From NCBI GenBank assembly GCA_003022535.1, contig PXTT01000055.1, positions 3,235 through 53,132 of the forward strand: a DNA stretch of 49,898 nucleotides, given 5' to 3'. The notes under the pieces were generated by a model. The model made no database searches. It was not told the DNA's origin and was given only the letters and a program-made list of their open reading frames with translations. The position numbers and the translations under genes are program-made. How positions within the stretch are numbered: position 1 is the stretch's first letter; the number at the start of each line of letters is the position of its first letter. Below are positions 1 to 8,962 of the stretch, one piece after another. Origin of the DNA: Bacteroidetes bacterium QS_9_68_14. Lineage in GTDB: Bacteria > Bacteroidota > Rhodothermia > Rhodothermales > Salinibacteraceae.

Positions 1-539
1 CCGTCGAGGCGGGCGCTTTCGAGCTCGGCGCCTTCGAGGTTGGCTCCGGCCAGGAGCGAGCCGCCGAGCGCGGCCCGCCGCAGGGTGGCCCCTTTGAGCG
101 TGGCGCCCCAAAGGTTCGAGTCGCCCAGCTGCACGTTCTCGAGGCTGGCGCCTTCAAGGTAGGCCTCCGGCAGCTCCAGCCCCTTGGTCACGCCGCTGCG
201 GTTGAGCCGCCGCACGTTGCTGACGATACGGTGGGAGGCCACCGGCGAGTGCCAGCCGAGGGCGTCTTCGATTTCCTCGCGGTAGCGGTTCTTGCGCTCG
301 CGCCGGTCGGCCACGTGGCTCAGCCACAGGAGCAGCCAGCCCAGGATCAGCAGATCCAGCAAGATGCCGTAGGACTCGGCCACGAGGTTGACCTTGAGCT
401 CATCGACGGCCGAGGAAAAGAAAAACGGTAGCGATACCGGCACGACCAGCGCGGCGGTGAGCAGAAACACGATGAACACCATCAGCACCGGGCTCTCGGC
501 CGCGAGCTGCTCGAACTTGTCTTGGAGCCGCTTTTTCAT
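1..539 (-). CDS. pentapeptide-repeat protein with N-terminal transmembrane segments (3' end outside window)
   Basis: Reverse strand from ATG at 539 reads MKKRLQDKFEQLAAESPVLMVFIVFLLTAALVVPVSL...; C-terminal part is A(N/D)LxGAxLxxAxL-type repeats (YLEGASLENVQLGDSNLWGATLKGATLRRAALGGSLLAGANLEGAELESARLDG). Confidence 0.8.
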   Translation of the reverse strand, partial: MKKRLQDKFEQLAAESPVLMVFIVFLLTAALVVPVSLPFFFSSAVDELKVNLVAESYGILLDLLILGWLLLWLSHVADRRERKNRYREEIEDALGWHSPVASHRIVSNVRRLNRSGVTKGLELPEAYLEGASLENVQLGDSNLWGATLKGATLRRAALGGSLLAGANLEGAELESARLD

Positions 540-982
540 GAGAGGGGAGAAAAAGGATGAGTGAGTACCAGAAGGGAGAACGCACACCGCAGGCGAACGT
601 GCCGGGCCGAGACGAAACGGTACGTGCCGGTCATTCCACGCGGAGGGCGCCCCGCCCGAGGGCGGCGGCCGAGGGGCTGCTGGGAAACGTAGGACGACCG
701 AGTGAGATCAAAAACCCGGCCACATTGCGCGGGCCCCTCGTGTAGACTTGCGAGATTGGACATGCGAGATTATTTGCAAGATGCGCGCGGGCGGCCTCCC
801 GCCTGGCGTGGCCACCTCGCAGAGACGCGAGAGGGCCCAAGGTCGTGCCCCGGAGCGCTCGCGTGCGCCTGGGAAACGTGATCTTTACAAAACCGGTGGC
901 GGCTGCCCCGTATGCTTACGAAAGCGTCGCCCCGCGACGCCCTTTTCGCGCTGTAGCTTTTTTTCCCGACGGTCACCTTGTC

Positions 983-1253
983 ATGAATACGTACTTTCTC
1001 GTCTACCTGATCGGGTATGGGCTCATGATCGTCGCCGTGTGGCTGGGCCTCGATGCGGCGGGCGTTTCGCAGACCTGGAAGCTCGTGGCGGCCGCCTTCC
1101 TGCTGGGGCTGGGCATGTGGCGGCGGCCCGCGGCAGGCCGGGGGGGCCTCTCCACAGCAGCAAGGCAACCCGCAGCAAGGCGGAGCACAGCAGCAAGGCA
1201 GCGGGGGCACGCAGGGCAACGCTCCGCAGCAAGAGGGTTCCTCACAAAATTGA
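983..1253 (+). pseudogene. small membrane protein with Q/G-rich tail, frame-shifted at a G7 tract
   Basis: MNTYFLVYLIGYGLMIVAVWLGLDAAG... in frame 2 continues as SPQQQGNPQQGGAQQQGSGGTQGNAPQQEGSSQN* in frame 3 after the G run at 1140-1146. Confidence 0.5.
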
Positions 1254-1438
1254 CGCCCCGAAGGGGGCAGCGCTGACTGGACCGCGGGCGGGCGGAAACT
1301 CTGCCCGGCCAGGTCGTTGGCAAGGGGGCGTGCCCGTTCGCTCCCTGCCGGGATCGCTCTGCGCCTGTGCGTAGGAAAGACGCGGCGCCTCGCGCTCTCC
1401 CCCTCCTCTCGTCCTGCGGACGCTGTAGGCCACGCGGC

Positions 1439-3286
1439 ATGTGGGACTCGATCCGCGACGGGCTGGTGACGCTGGCCGAGCAGTACGGCGTCAACCCGGT
1501 CGTATTCGTGGCCATCTACCTGAGCACGATCCCGCTCTACGTGGCGGCCATCGGCTGGGTGGTGCGGCGGCTGTTGCGCGGGCGCTCCTATCTGGTGCCG
1601 GCCACGCTGGCGGCGGGGCTTTACCTGTCTTCCTACATCTACGTGCTCGTGGAGGGGCGCAACCTGCCGCTCTGGGTCTACGGGGCGATGGTCGTCATGA
1701 TCGGCGGGGGCGGCTACTTTACGATCCAGAACATCCGCAAGCGCGCGGGGATGAGCCCGAAGGACTGCACGCACGACCTCATCGTGATTGGCGGCGGGGC
1801 GGCGGGGCTCACGGCGGCGCGCTTCGGGGCACGTATCGGAGCCAAGACGCTGCTGGTCGAGCAAGGCCACGTTGGCCAGGTCGCCGAAGGGGGCACGCCT
1901 CAGCTGGGCGGCGACGCGACGTGGAAAGGGTGCGTGCCGTCCAAGACGCTCTTGCGCAGCGCGCGAGCGGCCCACCAGCAACGCCACGCCTCGCGCTACG
2001 GCCTCGAAGACCGCGAGCCGGAGGTGGACTTCGCAACCGTCATGGAGCACGTGCGCTCGGTGCGCCAGCAGGTCTTCGACGAGCGCAGCCACCCGGACCA
2101 CCTCCGAGCGCTGGGAGCAGAGGTGCGCGCGGGGCGGGCGCGCTTTCTGGGGCCGCACACCGTCGAGATCGAGCAGGGCGACGGTGTGCACACTGCCAGC
2201 GCGCGCTACCTCATCGTCGCCGGCGGGGGCGCCCCGAAGCCCCCGCCCATCGAAGGGCTCGACCAGACGCCCCACCTCACCAGCGCGTCGCTCTTCGAGA
2301 TCAGCCGCCGGCCGAGGCGCCTGCTGATCCTGGGCGCCGGCTCCATCGGGACGGAGATGGCGCAGGCGTTCCAGCGGCTGGGCTCGCAGGTAACGGTCGT
2401 GGAAGAAAGCGAGCGCATGCTCTCGAAAGACGACCCCGAGATGACCGGGCGCTTGCGCGAGCGGCTCGAAGCGGAGGGCGTGCGCTTCCGGCTTGGCGTT
2501 TCCGTGGAGCGCGTCAGCGAGCACGGCGCGGAGGAGGGCCTCGCCAGCGCCGTTTTCGCGGACATCCACCCCCGCGGTGACGGCGGCGAGCCCGAGCGCA
2601 TCGAGGCTGACGCGCTGCTGGTGGCGACCGGGCGCAGGGCAGCCCTCGAGGCGTTGCACCTAGAGGCCGCCGGCATCGAGCATACCGACCGCGGCGTGAC
2701 CGTCAGCAGCCGGTGCCGCACCAGCCAGCGCCACATCTACGCCGCCGGCGACGTGACCGGGCGCTACCAGTTTACCCACATGAGCGAGCATATGGCGCGC
2801 GTGGCCGCCGTCAACGCGCTCCTGAAGGTGCCCCTGACCCTCGACACCGACCACGTGCCCTGGGTTACCTTCACCGACCCCGAGCTGGCGCACGTCGGCG
2901 CCACGCGGCAGCAGCTCGACGATGAGGGGACCGACTACGAGGTGCACCGCTTCGACTACGAGGGGCTCGACCGCGCCGCCGCCGAAGGCGAGCCGGAGGG
3001 CCTCATCAAGGTGTACGCCACCGAGTGGCGTGGCAAGGTCCTCGGCGCCACGGTGCTGGGCGCGCGCGCCGGCGAGCTGATCTGCGAGTACGCCGTGGCC
3101 ATGAAGCACGGCGTGAGCCTGCACCGCCTGGCCAACACGGTGCACCCGTATCCCACTTACGGCCTCGCCGCCCGCCGCGCCGCCGACCGCTGGTACGCCA
3201 GCAAGCACACGGGCCGCATCGCCGGCTGGATCAAGCGCATCTTTGACTACAAAGGCGAAGTCACCGACCCCGAGCACCTGGCGTAG
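1439..3286 (+). CDS. membrane-anchored FAD-dependent pyridine nucleotide-disulfide oxidoreductase (mercuric reductase/dihydrolipoamide dehydrogenase-like)
   Basis: N-terminal TM segments, then VIGGGAAGLTAARFGA, GCVPSKTLL, LLILGAGSIGTEMAQAFQRLG, IYAAGDVTG and C-terminal HPYPTYGLAARRAADRWY motifs. Confidence 0.9.
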   Translation: MWDSIRDGLVTLAEQYGVNPVVFVAIYLSTIPLYVAAIGWVVRRLLRGRSYLVPATLAAGLYLSSYIYVLVEGRNLPLWVYGAMVVMIGGGGYFTIQNIRKRAGMSPKDCTHDLIVIGGGAAGLTAARFGARIGAKTLLVEQGHVGQVAEGGTPQLGGDATWKGCVPSKTLLRSARAAHQQRHASRYGLEDREPEVDFATVMEHVRSVRQQVFDERSHPDHLRALGAEVRAGRARFLGPHTVEIEQGDGVHTASARYLIVAGGGAPKPPPIEGLDQTPHLTSASLFEISRRPRRLLILGAGSIGTEMAQAFQRLGSQVTVVEESERMLSKDDPEMTGRLRERLEAEGVRFRLGVSVERVSEHGAEEGLASAVFADIHPRGDGGEPERIEADALLVATGRRAALEALHLEAAGIEHTDRGVTVSSRCRTSQRHIYAAGDVTGRYQFTHMSEHMARVAAVNALLKVPLTLDTDHVPWVTFTDPELAHVGATRQQLDDEGTDYEVHRFDYEGLDRAAAEGEPEGLIKVYATEWRGKVLGATVLGARAGELICEYAVAMKHGVSLHRLANTVHPYPTYGLAARRAADRWYASKHTGRIAGWIKRIFDYKGEVTDPEHLA

Positions 3287-3533
3287 CGCGGCGAGGGCGC
3301 GCAGCGCGACCAGGGCGGTAGGGGCGGTGACGCTTCGAGTACTCAGAGCGATTTCCCTGCGCCCCGCCGGCCCCGAGGCAGCAACCCTGAGGCAGCAAGC
3401 GCGTGGCTTTTTGCAGGCGCCGTGCGCTCGCGTCGCGCTGCCGTGCCTTCGCACCCCGGCCCCGCGAACGCCGCGGGCGCCTCGCCGTTGGCTCAGGTCC
3501 GCGCACTGGTCTTCCCTCTTCCCCGCTCCCGAG

Positions 3534-3878
3534 ATGCCGACCGCCCCCGGCCCCGCCACTGACGGAACCGCGACTGAGCCGCAGAACGTGCTCGGCGACG
3601 CCCTCCAGCCGTGCAGCCAGGACCCCGTGACCGGCTTCTACCGCAGCGGCGCCTGCGAGACGGGGCCGCAGGACTTGGGCGCGCACGTCGTCTGCGCTCA
3701 GATGACCGAGGACTTCCTGCGCTTCACGAAGCGGCAGGGCAACGACCTCTCCTCGCCGCGCCCGCGAATGGGGTTTCCGGGCCTCGACCCTGGCGACCAG
3801 TGGTGCCTGTGCGCGGCGCGCTGGCAGGAGGCGCTGGACCTGGAGGACTTGCGCAGCCACGCGGTAGAGGCGGAGTGA
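3534..3878 (+). CDS. DUF2237 family protein
   Basis: NVLGDALQPCSQDPVTGFYRSGACETGPQDLGAHVVCAQMTEDFLRFTKRQGNDLSSPRP...FPGLDPGDQWCLCAARWQEAL is the characteristic DUF2237 signature. Confidence 0.92.
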   Translation: MPTAPGPATDGTATEPQNVLGDALQPCSQDPVTGFYRSGACETGPQDLGAHVVCAQMTEDFLRFTKRQGNDLSSPRPRMGFPGLDPGDQWCLCAARWQEALDLEDLRSHAVEAE

Positions 3879-3910
3879 CCTCCGCGTGGGCGGAGTCGTG
3901 GGCCCGCCTT

Positions 3911-3950
3911 CGCTTTCGGCGTAGCGCCCACGCTTTCGGCATAGCGCCCA
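3911..3950. repeat. 2 x 20-bp tandem duplication
   Basis: CGCTTTCGGCGTAGCGCCCA followed directly by CGCTTTCGGCATAGCGCCCA (19/20 identical). Confidence 0.9.
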
Positions 3951-3965
3951 AGCCGGCCGTTGCGC

Positions 3966-5423
3966 TCACGAACGGACCGCTCTGCACGCTTCCGCCACGC
4001 GTCCGTGCAGGCGCTCGACCTCGTTTTCGTGCTCGGGCTTCATCAAGACGCTGCGCAAGACGGCGGCCTCCTCTTGGTCGGCCTCGAGGTCGGGGAAGTG
4101 AGCGCGCAGCGTCTCGGCGCTCACGCGGTAGAGGCTCAGAAACACCGGGTCGTCGTCGCTCGCCATCAGCCGGTCGAAGACGCGCCGGCTGGCACGATCT
4201 ACCGCCGAGAGCGTGGCGGCACGCGGCTCGGGGAAGAAGCAGAGGATGTCCGTCTCCGGCGCAGAAAGCAGCCGCAACGCGCCCGACGCCTCGATGCGTG
4301 TGGCCCAGCGCCGCGCCGCGCGCAGGCAGGCGCCCAGCACCGGGCCCAGCCCGTCGCGCGCTTCGAGCGGCAGGCAGCGTAGCGTCAGCCAGAGCGCCCC
4401 GGCGGCGGCCCCGGCGCGCGAGCATTCGAGGCTGATTTCGCCAAGGTGAAGCGCGTCGGAGGTGAAGTAGGTGTACGGTGAGTCGTGCTGGTAGAAGCGT
4501 CCCACGTCGGGATCGCGGAAAAGCACCGCCCCGCACCCGTAGGGCTGGAGGCCGTGCTTGTGCGGGTCGATGGCGACGGAGTCGCACGCCGCCAGCGCGC
4601 GGAAAGGCGCTTTGGGGAAGCCCTCCGGCGCCACGGCATCTTCCCCGGAGAGCAACGCAAAGAAGCCGCCGTAGGCCGCGTCGGCGTGGAGGCGCGCCCC
4701 GTACCGGCGGCAGAGCGGCACGATCTCCGACAGGGGGTCTACCGCGCCGCGGCCCGTCGTGCCGGGCGTGGCCACGACCGTGCCGACCGCTCCGTCCGCG
4801 AGCGCGTCTTCGAGCGCGCCGAGGTCCATGCGCCCGGCGTCGTCGGTCGGGAGGGCGAGCGTCTCGACGCCCAGCACGCCGGCCATACGCGAGTGCGTGT
4901 AGTGCGCCGCCTCGCTGACGGCGATTTTCTGCCTCGGCGCGGCCAGTTCGCGGGCCACCCAGAGGGCTTCGAGGTTGGCCACGGTGCCGCCGCCGGTGAG
5001 GTGGCCCAGCGCCTCGGAAGGCAGGCCGAGCATCGCGGCGAGATCGCCGATGACTTCTTGTTCCATCTGTCCGGTCGGTGGGCCGCCGTCGAGGGCATGG
5101 TTGTTGGGGTTGATGCGCTGCGCCGCCGCGTAGGCGGCCGTGGCGACCGGGTGCGGGGGCTTGAGCATCTGCCCGGCGTAGCGCGGGTGGAAAAACGGAT
5201 AGTTGCCCGGCGCCTGGCCCTCGGGGTCGGCCGTGAGGCGATCCAGGTAGGCGCCCATTGCCGCGTCCAGGCGCTCCGGCGCCACGCCGAGCGACGGGTG
5301 CGGGTCGTAGTCGGCCCAGCCGGCTTCCCAGTCGTCAATGGCGTCCATCGCGCGGGCGAGCAGGGCGCGAACATCGGGGACACGGGCGTCGTCTTCTTCG
5401 GACATGAGAGCGTCTTCGGGCAT
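3966..5423 (-). CDS. pyridoxal-dependent amino acid decarboxylase (group II, aromatic-amino-acid/glutamate decarboxylase-like)
   Basis: LTGGGTVANLEALWVARE, HADAAYGGF, DSVAIDPHKHGLQPYGCG (PLP lysine motif); start assigned at MPEDALMSEEDD. Confidence 0.9.
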   Translation of the reverse strand: MPEDALMSEEDDARVPDVRALLARAMDAIDDWEAGWADYDPHPSLGVAPERLDAAMGAYLDRLTADPEGQAPGNYPFFHPRYAGQMLKPPHPVATAAYAAAQRINPNNHALDGGPPTGQMEQEVIGDLAAMLGLPSEALGHLTGGGTVANLEALWVARELAAPRQKIAVSEAAHYTHSRMAGVLGVETLALPTDDAGRMDLGALEDALADGAVGTVVATPGTTGRGAVDPLSEIVPLCRRYGARLHADAAYGGFFALLSGEDAVAPEGFPKAPFRALAACDSVAIDPHKHGLQPYGCGAVLFRDPDVGRFYQHDSPYTYFTSDALHLGEISLECSRAGAAAGALWLTLRCLPLEARDGLGPVLGACLRAARRWATRIEASGALRLLSAPETDILCFFPEPRAATLSAVDRASRRVFDRLMASDDDPVFLSLYRVSAETLRAHFPDLEADQEEAAVLRSVLMKPEHENEVERLHGRVAEACRAVRS

Positions 5424-5593
5424 GGGGGTGCGGGGGTGCAAACGAAACCTGGGAGCCACGCCAGACTTCCACAACATCGACCGCTTGGCCGATCCTTCAA
5501 CACGGACCGCGAACCACGAACCGACGGAACTTCTGGGTCGCTCGCGCGAAGGGCATACCTGTCAAGTCGCTTGCAGTATCCCTCCCGAAGTAG

Positions 5594-6874
<1,281 letters not shown>

Positions 6875-6922
6875 GGTTTTTCGTGTTCCGTTGGCCGTCC
6901 ACTCGCTTCGCTCGTTGAGCCG

Positions 6923-7821
6923 TTGATCGTGTCTCGGACGGAAACGAGGTTGTCGCAAGAGGAAGGACATTCGTCGTTTGGCGAAGGGGTGCTGGCGCCG
7001 CTGGCGCCGCTCTTCCGGGAGATCGTCAATCTGAAGCGGGTGCGCCCGGCTCGCACGACTCCTCACAGCTTGGCGGAGCGGCTCTTTCTGCGAAGCTGGG
7101 CGGCGCTGGCGGAGGGCGAAGGGGCTGAGGCCGTGATGCGGCGCGAGGGGGCCGGGGCGCTGGTGGCCACGCGCCTGGCGGGGGTCGACGCGGGCGTCAT
7201 GAAAGAGCACGACCTGCCGCCCGACCGGCAGCGCGACGTGCTTTCGCGCGCCTTCGAGGTCGCCGCCGCGCCCGTCGAGGACGGCCTGGCCGACCGGCTC
7301 GAAGACGCGTTGCTCGAGGGTCCCAGCGATGCCTCAGAAGACGATAAGCGTGAAAGCGACGCCCCGGCCCCCGCTCGCGCGTTGCTCGACCAGCCGCGCG
7401 CCGGCGTCACCTGCCCGGGCAAGGAGCGCCTCGTGCTCGCCCCGCCCGAGAGCCACGCCGACCACTGCGCCGCCGTCGCCGTGATGGCCGCGCTGCTGGC
7501 CCCTGCCGCCGGCGCCGATCCCGCTGAAGCCTTCTTCACGGGGCTCGTGCACCACCTCCACAACGCCACCCTGCCCGATGCGGGCCACGCCGGCGACGTG
7601 CTCCTCGGTGACGCAAAAGACACGCTTACCGGAGCGGCCCGCGAGCGTGCCTTGAAGGCGTTGCCGCCGCCGCTGGCGGGTCGCGCCGAGGCGGCCCTCG
7701 CCCCCGTAGATCGCCCGCCCGAGGGCGAGCGCGCCACGCCGCTGGCGAGGGCCTTCCATGCCGCCGACGCCCTCGACCGCAGCAGGCCGTGCTGGCCGAC
7801 GCCGACGTGGCGGGCTGGTAG
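6923..7821 (+). CDS. HD-domain-like hypothetical protein; 3' end probably frame-shifted
   Basis: HADHCAAVAVMAALLAPAAGADPAEAFFTGLVHHLHNATLPDAGHAGD; the ORF overruns into the next gene, whereas the shifted frame gives QAVLADADVAGW* ending at 7821. Confidence 0.6.
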
Positions 7822-7898
7822 ATGGGGGCTGCCGCGAACAAACGACACAGCAACGCGAAAACGCCCGGGCCGAAGAACCATCCGCCATCCACAGTCAA

Positions 7899-8942
7899 GT
7901 GAGCGAAGTGAACGGACCGTCCACCAACACCCGCTGGGCGCTCGTCGGCTGCGGGTGGGTGGCGCGCGACTTCGTGGCCCCAGCGCTGCGCGCTTCGGGC
8001 AGGACCCGGCTCGCCGCCGCCTGCGACCCCGACCCCGAAGCGCTCGCTACGGTCGCGCCGGAGGGCAGCAGCACCGCGCACTTCGCCGAGCTGGGCGCGC
8101 TCTTGGCGGAAACCGACGTGGACGCCGTCTACGTCGCCACGCCCAACCACACGCATTCCGCTCTCGTGCGGGAAGCCGCCGAGGCGGGCGCCCGGGGCAT
8201 CCTTTGCGAAAAGCCGATGGCGCGCACGCCCGCCGAGGCCGAGGCGATGCTCGCGGCGTGCGAGGAGGCGGGCGCGACCTACGCCACCGCCTTCGACCAG
8301 CGCTTTCACCCGGCGCACCGGCGCCTGCGCGAAATGATTGCCGAAGGCGCGCTGGGCACGGTCACGCAGGTGCGCATCCACTACGCCTGCTGGACGCCGC
8401 CGGAGTGGACGCCTGACCCCGACCACCCGCACGACAACTGGCGCGCCGACCCTCAGCGCGCCGGCGGCGGGGCCTTCCTTGACCTCGCCCCGCACGGCCT
8501 CGACCTCACGCAGATGCTCCTGGGCGAAAAGGTCGCCGAGGCGACCGCATTTTTGCAGCACCGCCGCGTGCACGACTACGACGTGGACGACGCGGCCACG
8601 CTCGCCGGGCGGACCGCGAGCGGCGCGCTCCTCTCGCTCGATGTGGCCTACAACTGCCCCGACGCCTACCCGCGCCGCCGCCTCGAAGTGATCGGCACCG
8701 AGGCGCGTGCTTTCGCCCAGAACACAATGGGCCAGGACGCCGGCGGCACGCTCACGCTGACCCGCCCCGACGGGAGCGAGCAACGCGTGGCCTTCGACCG
8801 AGAGCGCGAGCCCTTCGCCGGCCAGATCGAGGCATTTACGCAAGCCCTCCAGGCGGGCGAGCCGTTCGGCTTTCCTCCCGAGCGCGACCTGCACACGATG
8901 CGGCTCTTGGCGGCGGCCCCCAGCAACGCGACCGTTTCCTGA
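7899..8942 (+). CDS. Gfo/Idh/MocA family oxidoreductase
   Basis: WALVGCGWVARDFVAPAL (Rossmann), DAVYVATPNHTHSALV, GILCEKPMARTPAEAEAM. Confidence 0.93.
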   Translation: MSEVNGPSTNTRWALVGCGWVARDFVAPALRASGRTRLAAACDPDPEALATVAPEGSSTAHFAELGALLAETDVDAVYVATPNHTHSALVREAAEAGARGILCEKPMARTPAEAEAMLAACEEAGATYATAFDQRFHPAHRRLREMIAEGALGTVTQVRIHYACWTPPEWTPDPDHPHDNWRADPQRAGGGAFLDLAPHGLDLTQMLLGEKVAEATAFLQHRRVHDYDVDDAATLAGRTASGALLSLDVAYNCPDAYPRRRLEVIGTEARAFAQNTMGQDAGGTLTLTRPDGSEQRVAFDREREPFAGQIEAFTQALQAGEPFGFPPERDLHTMRLLAAAPSNATVS

Positions 8943-8962
8943 AAACGAACCACGAACAACGA

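Noticed and set aside
770-2659. 629-aa minus-strand ORF opposite the flavoprotein
   Set aside because: Antisense shadow ORF from strong third-position GC; the plus strand has clear enzyme motifs and the antisense protein is low-information R/A/H-rich.
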